DNA of 15,806 bases from Ignavibacteria bacterium UBA5771 (GTDB taxonomy: Bacteria > Bacteroidota > Ignavibacteria > Kapaibacteriales > UBA2268), in assembly GCA_002418685.1 (NCBI GenBank), contig DIEP01000147.1:1-15806 (forward strand), read 5' to 3'. Both the position numbers and the translations under genes were made by a program. Positions 6,649 through 13,300 of this stretch are shown in pieces (position 1 is the first letter of the stretch; each line of letters starts with the position of its first letter). The notes below the pieces were generated by a model. That model worked only from the letters and a program-made list of their open reading frames with translations. It was not told the origin of the DNA and ran no database searches.

Positions 6649-7452
6649 ATGCGTATTCTTTACGGTATAATCAGTATCTTGTTTGTCTCAATGAGTACTT
6701 TTTGTCAAATACCCTATACTTTAAATATGCAAGGTGTTCAATTTCCAACGGGTATGAGCGCAATTTCAATTAATGAAAATATATTTTCCTGCGATACTCT
6801 CCCAATTTCTAAGAACTCTTGCTCAATTTCCTACCAACCCTCCCGTTTTGGATTATCTGAAATATCACCTATTTCTGCAATTTATCAGAATAAAATGCTT
6901 GAAAAAATTAATCTTATAGCCGGTGCCGATTATTTTGGTTATGATTTATATAATGAATTGGCGGCAAAGATTGGAGCAGTTTCTCAGATAAAATACCTTG
7001 AGATTGGAGCTCAAGCAATATACCATCGGGCAAGCATTAAAGATTACGGAAATTCTTCCGCAATTTCTATTGATTTATTTTCAAAACTCAATTTGCTTAA
7101 CAATCTTGCATTTGGATTGCTTTTGCAAAATATAAATCGAGCATATTATTCGAGTGCAAATCGCACTGTTCCACAATCAGCAATATTTTCAATTGGGTGG
7201 ATGCCGTTCGATCATTTGGGGGTTGATTTTGGGACAAATTTGGATTTGAATTCCGCTGCTTCAGTCCAAGCAGGGCTTAAATATTATTTTAATCAATATC
7301 TGCAAGCAAATATCAAATGCAATTCCAAGCCATTCTTAATCATCGCGGGAGCGAATCTATCAGCATTGGATTATCTTAATATCCTATTTTATTTTCGTTA
7401 TGACGAACATTTTGGCTATGACCAAATTTTAGGAATCGAGTTCAATTTCTAA
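6649..7452 (+). CDS. Outer-membrane beta-barrel protein, PorV/PorQ-like, function unknown
   Basis: A 267-residue protein with a signal peptide (MRILYGIISILFVSMSTFC, cleavage expected around residues 19-21) followed by alternating polar and hydrophobic strands ending in an aromatic (IEFNF), the usual C-terminal signature of an outer-membrane barrel. Cys19 has Phe before it, so this is not a lipobox. The first segment of the mature protein, FPTGMSAISINENIFSC, resembles the small-residue loop of PorV-type barrels but lacks a clear NPA motif. The short strands of the second half, such as LAFGLLLQNINRAYYSS and LGVDFGTNLDLNSAASVQAGLKYYF, fit a barrel of perhaps 10-14 strands. It is preceded by AGGA ten bases before the ATG and by the fold-back repeat, so it is probably a separate transcription unit from the par run. 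Confidence 0.65.
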   Translation: MRILYGIISILFVSMSTFCQIPYTLNMQGVQFPTGMSAISINENIFSCDTLPISKNSCSISYQPSRFGLSEISPISAIYQNKMLEKINLIAGADYFGYDLYNELAAKIGAVSQIKYLEIGAQAIYHRASIKDYGNSSAISIDLFSKLNLLNNLAFGLLLQNINRAYYSSANRTVPQSAIFSIGWMPFDHLGVDFGTNLDLNSAASVQAGLKYYFNQYLQANIKCNSKPFLIIAGANLSALDYLNILFYFRYDEHFGYDQILGIEFNF

Positions 7453-7547
7453 GAATAAGTAAAGTAATTCCCTGACTTTTACTGGAAATTGCATTGAACT
7501 ATTACCTTATCAACCTATAAAGAGTAAGAAAGAATAAAAAGAATTGT

Positions 7548-7555
7548 TATTTTTG
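7548..7555 (+). promoter_or_regulatory. candidate -7 box (TATTTTTG) for the T9SS cargo gene
   Basis: TATTTTTG matches TAnnTTTG. A start site about 7 bases downstream would give a leader of nearly 190 bases before the cargo ATG, covering the candidate structured element at 7617-7723. No convincing -33 box is visible. Confidence 0.3.
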
Positions 7556-7616
7556 TTTTTATAAAATATGTTCTTTTACAAAGAAAGTTTATTTATAAAA
7601 AATAGACCTAACAGGT

Positions 7617-7723
7617 ATTGGTAGCTTAGGATTTATTGAGTGATGCGGGGGAACCCATCGCCTTGAATTATTCTATAATGATGAAACTACGGATGGGCAA
7701 TATCTGTAATTTTAATTACCAAT
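7617..7723 (+). promoter_or_regulatory. candidate structured leader RNA upstream of the T9SS cargo gene
   Basis: The 299-base gap before the cargo gene holds several complementary segments. ATTGGTA (7617-7623, plus a G-U pair) can pair with TACCAAT (7717-7723) as an enclosing stem. CCCATC (7654-7659) can pair with GATGGG (7692-7697) around a small hairpin ATTAT-TCT-ATAAT (7667-7679). GTAG (7621-7624) can instead pair with CTAC (7687-7690), which competes with the enclosing stem and would form a pseudoknot with CCCATC/GATGGG. The region is much more GC-rich than its flanks around GATGCGGGGGAACCC. That string faintly recalls the core of the c-di-AMP (ydaO) riboswitch, but the second conserved core (GGGGTGAAT-like) is missing, so I do not assign a class. 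The Shine-Dalgarno AGGAG is at 7739-7743, 16 bases after the last paired base. Confidence 0.35.
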
Positions 7724-7751
7724 TTTAAAAATTTATTTAGGAGAAATTCAG

Positions 7752-8552
7752 ATGAAAAATTCTCGTTTATCGGAATTATTCTCAGGAATAATTCTTATTT
7801 GCATTACTGCAGGGCTGTTCGTATTTTTCACACCAAATTCAACTTTTGCCGAAATTGATAGAAGGAATATAGCATCTTCGCGTTATTTTTGGGGAAATTG
7901 CGACGAAGGTTCTGTTGTAAATACTTGGTGGGAGATCAGAGATTTTGACAAAGATGGAAATCTGGTCACATTGACTAGGCAACGTTGTGATGGATCAATT
8001 GAAAGGGATGACTATGGCATGATAGGAGACCCTATCGGTGGTGGTCAAATAGGACAAGTTCCCTCATCAAGTATAATTACTAGCACTGAATATTACAATA
8101 TAGTCGGTCCAGATCAGGTAATTCATTATTGGAAAGTTACAGCATACGACCCTTCGCATCAGGTAGTTTATTACGTTGAACGAACAGATACAACAATAAT
8201 TGTCACGTATGTAATTGTTCAGCCGAAAATACAACCAATTACAGCATCTATAGGAAATGACGACCCTAATAAACAAAATATTGATCTTAGGAGTTTCAAC
8301 GTTTATCCCAATCCGAACAACAATATTGTAACAATTTCTTTCAAAGATGGCGAAAAATTAAACTTTACACATTCTGATATTGCTATTACATCTTATGATG
8401 GCAAAGTTGTAATATTCCAAAAGAATATTGATTTCACAAAGAACCACGATTATGTGCTCGATGTTTCTAATTTGCCTCCCGGCACTTATTTTGTAAATAT
8501 TTCTGAAGATGGTAAGGGTGGCATTGGAGGACCTAAATTCATTAAGGAATAA
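7752..8552 (+). CDS. Secreted protein with T9SS type A sorting domain
   Basis: A 266-residue exported protein. A long signal sequence has its hydrophobic core at residues 13-26 and an expected cut after NSTFA (residue 33). The mature N-terminal part (34-180) matches no family I know; it contains two cysteines (Cys50, Cys79) that could form a disulfide, a glycine-rich patch (GDPIGGGQIGQ) and several beta-type stretches. Residues 181-266 are a typical type IX secretion type A sorting domain: SFNVYPNPNNN at its start, DVSNLPPGTYFVNIS near its end, and the terminal KFIKE. This tail directs export through the T9SS pore and is normally removed or used for surface attachment. The mature part is short and has no visible catalytic motif. 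AGGAG stands 8 bases before the ATG. The neighbouring PorQ-like gene supports a working T9SS. Confidence 0.88.
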   Translation: MKNSRLSELFSGIILICITAGLFVFFTPNSTFAEIDRRNIASSRYFWGNCDEGSVVNTWWEIRDFDKDGNLVTLTRQRCDGSIERDDYGMIGDPIGGGQIGQVPSSSIITSTEYYNIVGPDQVIHYWKVTAYDPSHQVVYYVERTDTTIIVTYVIVQPKIQPITASIGNDDPNKQNIDLRSFNVYPNPNNNIVTISFKDGEKLNFTHSDIAITSYDGKVVIFQKNIDFTKNHDYVLDVSNLPPGTYFVNISEDGKGGIGGPKFIKE

Positions 8553-8571
8553 TGATAATTGCAATAATTGA

Positions 8572-8612
8572 GGGGAGTAAATTTAGTTTCCAGCTCTCCT
8601 ATACTATTTTTT
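8572..8612 (+). terminator. possible terminator after the T9SS cargo gene
   Basis: GGGGAG (8572-8577) can pair with CTCTCC (8594-8599, one G-U pair) across a 16-base loop, followed after 7 bases by TTTTTT (8607-8612). It lies 20 bases after the stop codon. The loop is long and the T-run is not adjacent to the stem, so this is weak. Confidence 0.3.
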
Positions 8613-8673
8613 ATATATTTTTATATACTATGGATTATCTCAACAAGTCAATAATTATGCAATTGGCGCATTA

Positions 8674-8793
8674 CTGTCAGAAAATTAGGATTGTCTCAAA
8701 AGTGCCATATCTTCATTCCTGACAAATTTGAGGTATCCAAAAATCCTATCATATCAATAATCTGTGGATTTCTTGCTCCATTCATAATGACAG
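8674..8793. repeat. degenerate inverted-repeat element between convergent genes
   Basis: This element fills half of the 255-base gap between the cargo gene and hslU. It begins CTGTCA (8674-8679) and ends TGACAG (8788-8793). Inside, TAGGATT (8686-8692) and TCTCAAA (8694-8700) face TTTGAGG (8727-8733) and AATCCTA (8742-8748) as nested inverted repeats. Read on the minus strand, the right end begins CTGTCATTATGAATGGAG, which resembles the widespread dispersed repeats of the TGTCATTCTGAATGGAGC type found in many environmental genomes (from memory). It shares TGTCAGAAAATT with position 491. No open frame of note; the rest of the gap is AT-rich and shows nothing else. Confidence 0.5.
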
Positions 8794-8807
8794 ATATTCA
8801 CATACTT

Positions 8808-10241
8808 TTAGAGAATAAATTTGGATAAATCCATATTTTCTGTAATATTGGATAATTTATTCTTCACGAATTCGGCATCTATTGTTATTTTTTTATTATT
8901 GATAATTTCAGGAATATCGAACATAATATCATCAAGCAAGGAAGTCATAATTGTATGCAGGCGTCTTGCTCCAATGTTAGCCACTTCATTATTAATAAGA
9001 GCCGCAGAGGAAGCAATTTCTGCAATTGCATCATCAGTGAATTCCAATTCCACACCTTCGCTCGAAAGCAATGCTTGATATTGCTTTATCAAAGCATTTT
9101 CGGGAAGTGTCAAAATTTTCACAAAATCTTCTTCTGTCAGGCTTTGCAATTCAACACGAATCGGAAAACGTCCCTGCATCTCAGGAATTAAATCAGAAGG
9201 CTTGGAAACATGGAAAGCACCCGACGCTATGAAAAGTATATGATCAGTTGAGACAGTACCATATTTCGTAGTTATAGTGGAACCTTCAACAATAGGGAGC
9301 AAATCCCTTTGCACACCTTCGCGAGAGACGTCAGGTCCGCCACCTTTTTCTCCATAAGAAACAATTTTATCAATTTCATCAATAAAAACAATCCCGTTAT
9401 TTTCTGCCCTTTCAATGGCTTCTTGAATAACAGCATCCATATCGATTAATTTTTCAACTTCTTCCTTTTCAAATATTTTGAGCGCTTCGGCGATTTTTAC
9501 TTTCCGCTTTTTGTTGCGTTTTGGGATCATATTGCCCATTATATCTTGCAAATTCATTCCAATTTCATCCATACCCAATGGACCCAAAATTTGCATTGAA
9601 GGCACTTGATCGACCATAATATCAATTTCAATGATTTGCTCATCTAATTTACCATTTTGGAGCAAATCTTTGAATTTTTCCCTTGTTTGAGAATTGTCCT
9701 CAGTTTCTTCCGGTTGAGAATAAAATGATGTCTGAGATTTTGTTGTTTTTGTGGGCGGAATCATTAAGTCCAATATGCGTTCTTCTGCGAGTTTATGGGC
9801 TTGCACTTCCTTTGTCCGCTGTTGCTCATCTTTAATCATTTGCACAGATTTATCTACCAGTTCACGAATCATTGAATCAACATCGCGCCCGACATAACCT
9901 ACTTCGGTAAATTTTGTGGCTTCCACTTTAACGAATGGTGATTGAGCCAGCGATGCAAGACGCCTTGCAATTTCTGTTTTTCCAACCCCTGTTGGACCAA
10001 TCAGAATTATATTATTTGGCATTATTTCTTGACGCATTTCGCCGTCGACCCTTTGCCTTCGCCATCTATTTCGCAATGCAATAGCAACTGAGCGCTTTGC
10101 ATCATCTTGCCCTATAATATATTTGTTCAATTCTTCGACAATTTGATGAGGAGTCAGATACTCGCCACGATTTTTCGCAGTCATAAAAGTCTCAGATTTA
10201 TCTTTTAGATTTTTTTCTGAATTATTATTCTTTTTGCCCAT
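8808..10241 (-). CDS. hslU: HslU, ATPase/unfoldase of the HslVU protease
   Basis: A 477-residue AAA+ (Clp/Hsp100) unfoldase that feeds substrates to the HslV peptidase. LTPHQIVEELNKYIIGQDDAKRSVAIALRNRWRR is the usual N-terminus of the family and is complete. Walker A GPTGVGKT is at 81-88, the pore loop GYVG at 114-117, Walker B FIDEID at 285-290, and a sensor region GRFPIRVEL follows. The protein ends DLSKFIL, the conserved C-terminal tail that inserts into HslV to activate it. About 20 extra charged residues (MGKKNNNSEKNLKDKSETF) precede the family start; an internal Met20 could be the true start, but neither site has a good Shine-Dalgarno. The start is 3 bases after the hslV stop. Last gene of the minus-strand run; fully intact. 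Confidence 0.97.
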   Translation of the reverse strand: MGKKNNNSEKNLKDKSETFMTAKNRGEYLTPHQIVEELNKYIIGQDDAKRSVAIALRNRWRRQRVDGEMRQEIMPNNIILIGPTGVGKTEIARRLASLAQSPFVKVEATKFTEVGYVGRDVDSMIRELVDKSVQMIKDEQQRTKEVQAHKLAEERILDLMIPPTKTTKSQTSFYSQPEETEDNSQTREKFKDLLQNGKLDEQIIEIDIMVDQVPSMQILGPLGMDEIGMNLQDIMGNMIPKRNKKRKVKIAEALKIFEKEEVEKLIDMDAVIQEAIERAENNGIVFIDEIDKIVSYGEKGGGPDVSREGVQRDLLPIVEGSTITTKYGTVSTDHILFIASGAFHVSKPSDLIPEMQGRFPIRVELQSLTEEDFVKILTLPENALIKQYQALLSSEGVELEFTDDAIAEIASSAALINNEVANIGARRLHTIMTSLLDDIMFDIPEIINNKKITIDAEFVKNKLSNITENMDLSKFIL

Positions 10242-10244
10242 AAT

Positions 10245-10796
10245 TTATTCAAGCGTTTCAATAGAAAAATTATTATTTGTAAAAATGCAAATTTTGTTTG
10301 CTACTTTCAGACTTTCTTGGACGATTTCGACAGGTTGTAAATTGGAAAATTGCAATAATGACAGAGCGGAAGCATAAGCATAGAGTCCACCCGAACCGAT
10401 AGCAATAACAGGTTCTTCGGGTTCGACCACATCGCCTGTTCCACTTAGCAAGAAGATTGAATTTTGATTCATTACGATAAGCATTGCTTCAAGACGTCGC
10501 AAATAGCGATCCATTCTCCAATCCTTTGCTAATTCGATTGAAGCGCGTTGCAAATTCCCACGAGTTGACTCAAGCTTTTCTTCGAATCTTTGAAGCAAAG
10601 TGAATGCGTCAGCAGTGGAACCTGCAAATCCTGCAAGCACTTTCCCATTATATAGTTTGCGGATTTTCTTTGCGTTGCCTTTCATTACGGTATTATTGAA
10701 TGTCACTTGTCCATCAGCACCAATGACAGCTTTACCATCTTTTATAAGTCCAATCACAGTTGTAGACCGAACTTCAGGATAAAAAGAATCTTTCAT
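10245..10796 (-). CDS. hslV: HslV, proteasome-like peptidase of HslVU
   Basis: A 183-residue threonine peptidase related to the 20S proteasome beta subunit, forming double hexamers capped by HslU in the cytoplasm. The mature N-terminus should be Thr12 of ...VRSTTVIGL after removal of an 11-residue propeptide. Counting from Thr12, the catalytic-site residues correspond to Asp28 (in GADGQ) and Lys44 (in MKGNAKK). FAGSTADAFTL, ELAKDWRMDRYLRRLEA, AIGSGG and ICIFTNN are all family blocks. Length is normal. It lies 35 bases downstream of a barrel gene and 3 bases upstream of hslU, the standard hslV-hslU order. HslVU is common in Proteobacteria and in the Ignavibacteria/Kapabacteria neighbourhood but absent from most Bacteroidia, so it is a useful taxonomic hint. 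Confidence 0.97.
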   Translation of the reverse strand: MKDSFYPEVRSTTVIGLIKDGKAVIGADGQVTFNNTVMKGNAKKIRKLYNGKVLAGFAGSTADAFTLLQRFEEKLESTRGNLQRASIELAKDWRMDRYLRRLEAMLIVMNQNSIFLLSGTGDVVEPEEPVIAIGSGGLYAYASALSLLQFSNLQPVEIVQESLKVANKICIFTNNNFSIETLE

Positions 10797-10831
10797 TTTT
10801 TTATTTTAAATTAATATTTTGAAGAAAAAAA

Positions 10832-12076
10832 TTAATATTCACGTTTGAATGGATTGAACCAAATTTCGCCAACGCTGATATCAATTATCATGCGGATAAA
10901 TTTATCTTGCACGAGCCCATTGGAATTTGTCCCACGCAGACCGAAAACAAGCGTTGCGTCTAAAAGTCCCGTATTTGAAATAGGGAATGCTCCTCCAATC
11001 GTGAATTTATATTCATTAATGTCTTGTCCAAACACTTGATAATAAAGATTCGAATACCCAATCCCCGCTTTATAGGTAATACGGTCGAGATATTCAGCAT
11101 TTCTCGAGACATTGCCCAACCGTTCTCCCCCAAAAGACACAGAATAAGAATTCTTGAATTTCATTTGTGAAGAGGAATTATAATTCAAATCGGAAATTAT
11201 CAAATAGTTAAAGTCTCCGCCAAATTGAAATTTTCCCGTTCTATACCCCAGCCCAATGCCATATTTCTTAGGTGCATTAATTGAAAAGCTGCTATATGTC
11301 GATGTATCGCTAACTAAGTCAGAGCCGTAGCTTTGCTCGCGTTCCACATCGATTGAATTATTGAATTCATAATATGCTCCTATTGAAAAATTATTGGGCA
11401 ATTCGCTGTATAATCCGAATTTGTATCCAAGACTACTAAAATTATCTTTCTTTTGATAATATGTATTGTAATTATAAGCATCGTAATATTCGACCTTATT
11501 TGAGTAATATGCTGAACCAAAATTGCCGAAGATAGTTGCTCCTGCAAATATGGGACCATAAACTCTGCTCGCAAATCCAATGTAAAGATTGGATAGTCCG
11601 CCTTGGCCTTGGTATTCTATTTGTCCGCTTGAAACTGTTTCATCGTTATTGATAGAAAAATAATTTTTAACAAAATAATTGATACGTGTTTGTGGATAAA
11701 TTCCAATTGATGCTGCAATTTTCCAAGTTGTATCAATCATAAATACAGCACTTGTCAAACTGATTGTGCCATTATTTTGCAATTTGTTTGAATTTGCATC
11801 ACTTACGAAATGCTGATTGAACCTATACCCTGTTTGTAATCTTGTAGTAGTCACTTGTGTCCATAATGCGGGATTGAGAATATTTATGGAATTTCTATCA
11901 AACATAGCAATGCAAGTGCCACCCATTCCTTCATATGCTGATGTGACTGAATTATTGAAATCCCCTAACCCAAACATTGAATAATTAGAACCCTGCTGAG
12001 CAAATATAGGAATTGCCGATATTAGCAAGAAAAACAGGATATTAAATTGACTTTTATTTATTAATTTCTTTATCAT
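10832..12076 (-). CDS. Outer-membrane beta-barrel protein, FadL/PorV-like
   Basis: A 414-residue predicted outer-membrane barrel. A signal peptide (core NILFFLLISAIPIFA, cut expected after residue 26) is followed by YSMFGLGDF, AYEGMGGTCIA and INILNPALW (residues 32-72). This is the opening common to Bacteroidota barrels related to FadL and PorV: a small-residue MGG loop then NPA. The remainder is aromatic-rich alternating strands with long Asn/Ser/Tyr loops, e.g. YYDAYNYNTYYQKKD. It ends GEIWFNPFKREY, a tail I recall from Bacteroidota proteins of this type. The substrate is unknown: hydrophobic-compound uptake or a T9SS-related anchoring role are both possible. It starts 3 bases after the upstream lipoprotein stop and leads into hslV after 35 bases, the largest gap in the run. 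Confidence 0.75.
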   Translation of the reverse strand: MIKKLINKSQFNILFFLLISAIPIFAQQGSNYSMFGLGDFNNSVTSAYEGMGGTCIAMFDRNSINILNPALWTQVTTTRLQTGYRFNQHFVSDANSNKLQNNGTISLTSAVFMIDTTWKIAASIGIYPQTRINYFVKNYFSINNDETVSSGQIEYQGQGGLSNLYIGFASRVYGPIFAGATIFGNFGSAYYSNKVEYYDAYNYNTYYQKKDNFSSLGYKFGLYSELPNNFSIGAYYEFNNSIDVEREQSYGSDLVSDTSTYSSFSINAPKKYGIGLGYRTGKFQFGGDFNYLIISDLNYNSSSQMKFKNSYSVSFGGERLGNVSRNAEYLDRITYKAGIGYSNLYYQVFGQDINEYKFTIGGAFPISNTGLLDATLVFGLRGTNSNGLVQDKFIRMIIDISVGEIWFNPFKREY

Positions 12077-12079
12077 ACT

Positions 12080-13294
12080 TTATTTAATAACATTATAAAA
12101 TATCTTAACTTTTGGACGTTTTGTTGAATCGGGATCGTTTATTCCATAGAAGACCAATCTATCAAGTTTTTGATATTGTTCATTAAAATCAGAAGGACTC
12201 AAGCGTAATATACCTTTGCCTTTTCCTCGATTCCATAATTGCACGGCAGAAGTAATGCTTTGTGCAATATAAGTAGTTGAGTTTGAATCGGATGGCTCGG
12301 CATAATAATAGTAATTAGATGCGGGATTCAAAGTGTCATTAACATAGCTTAACATTATGGTTTTACTTTGTCCAAGATTACCGCTATATGTTTTGCTTGG
12401 ATTTAAAGTCAGCTCCAATTGCACTTTGTTAATACCTGAGAATGGGGGAAGCATAGAAACATCAAAATAAAAATCAGATTGCAGATTTAATCCACCTTGG
12501 ATGACTACATCATTTTTATCATAATCATCAGGTTTGAAAAAAGTTGCATTTATTCCTGAAGATAAATACAGAGTGTCAATTTCGTAATTCTTGTTCTTAT
12601 CTTTATAAATAATGCGTAAAGATGGGCTTTTGAAAGATTCTTCCACGTTGATACCTTCTGCTCCAAATGTGTTGATAATTGTGGAATTATCATCAGGAAT
12701 TAATGCAATACCATAATTGACGATAGCGATATTTGTATCGGGTTGCAACTGAAACCATTCGGGAATAATCTTTTTATCCAAATCGATTATAATTATTGCC
12801 ATTGTATCTTCGAGAGTGATCTTTTGATTGTAACTTGCAATTTGATAGTCCATAAAATTCGGAGTATTTATTGAATCCCAATTTGCTGCAGCTGTCCAAG
12901 GAGTGTTCACTTTTTTAATAATAAAATTATTCGAACCATTTACTGTGTCTCCAAGTGCATAGCGCTGAGGATAAAGATATAGGGTAAGGGATTGAATATC
13001 GCTCTCTTGCAAATATGATAAAGTGTCGGGAATATCTGCAAAACGTATAATTGAAATACCAGTTATATTATGGGACTTCCCAACAAACATTCCACCTGTG
13101 TTGAAAAGACAAGTTGAATGCATCTTCGATTCAACTTTGTAAATTAAAGTAGTGTCATCACTTGTGATTTTTTTTATTAGAGTTGTATCTTGCAAAAAAT
13201 TATAACCGATTTCAGTTGGTCCTTCATTGCAGGAATTCAAGAAAATAGAAACAGGCAATAAGAATAAAATAAATATTAGCTTTCTTTGATTCAT
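12080..13294 (-). CDS. DUF4270-like lipoprotein
   Basis: A 404-residue lipoprotein. The signal peptide ends at FLNSC (Cys22), so the mature protein should be anchored in the envelope; Asn at the -2 position of the lipobox is unusual. The mature part is rich in beta-type strands. The blocks TGGMFVGKSHNITGISIIRF, QSLTLYLYPQRYALGDTVN and TPWTAAANWDSI look like DUF4270 and DNRLRE-type adhesive or structural domains, in which paired strands describe a compact beta-fold. I cannot name a function. The ATG at 13294 is preferred to an in-frame TTG directly before it; GGA stands 12-15 bases upstream. DUF4270 genes commonly follow a glycogen-synthase-like gene in Bacteroidota, and that order is seen here (3-6 base gap), which supports the family call. 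Confidence 0.6.
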   Translation of the reverse strand: MNQRKLIFILFLLPVSIFLNSCNEGPTEIGYNFLQDTTLIKKITSDDTTLIYKVESKMHSTCLFNTGGMFVGKSHNITGISIIRFADIPDTLSYLQESDIQSLTLYLYPQRYALGDTVNGSNNFIIKKVNTPWTAAANWDSINTPNFMDYQIASYNQKITLEDTMAIIIIDLDKKIIPEWFQLQPDTNIAIVNYGIALIPDDNSTIINTFGAEGINVEESFKSPSLRIIYKDKNKNYEIDTLYLSSGINATFFKPDDYDKNDVVIQGGLNLQSDFYFDVSMLPPFSGINKVQLELTLNPSKTYSGNLGQSKTIMLSYVNDTLNPASNYYYYAEPSDSNSTTYIAQSITSAVQLWNRGKGKGILRLSPSDFNEQYQKLDRLVFYGINDPDSTKRPKVKIFYNVIK

Positions 13295-13300
13295 CAAAAA

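Noticed and set aside
7458..7483. Hairpin AGTAAAGT/ACTTTTACT just after the barrel gene as a terminator
   Set aside because: The stem is almost entirely A-T with a bulge, and no T-run follows; too weak to call.
7617..7723. Direct assignment of the leader as a c-di-AMP (ydaO) riboswitch
   Set aside because: Only the GATGCGGGGGAACCC-like string resembles the family; the second conserved core and the terminal pairing are not found, so it is kept as an unclassified candidate.
7681..7728. A 15-codon leader-peptide-like frame (MKLRMGNICNFNYQF) and a 7-codon frame at 7643 in the cargo leader
   Set aside because: Neither has a ribosome binding site nor a composition suggesting attenuation, and frames this short are common by chance. 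They overlap the putative structure and were left as part of the leader.
8821..9191. Plus-strand open frames inside hslU (and similar antisense frames inside parA, parB, the GT5 gene and murE)
   Set aside because: They lie entirely opposite strongly conserved genes, lack ribosome binding sites and show no recognisable protein features; they are shadows of the real frames.
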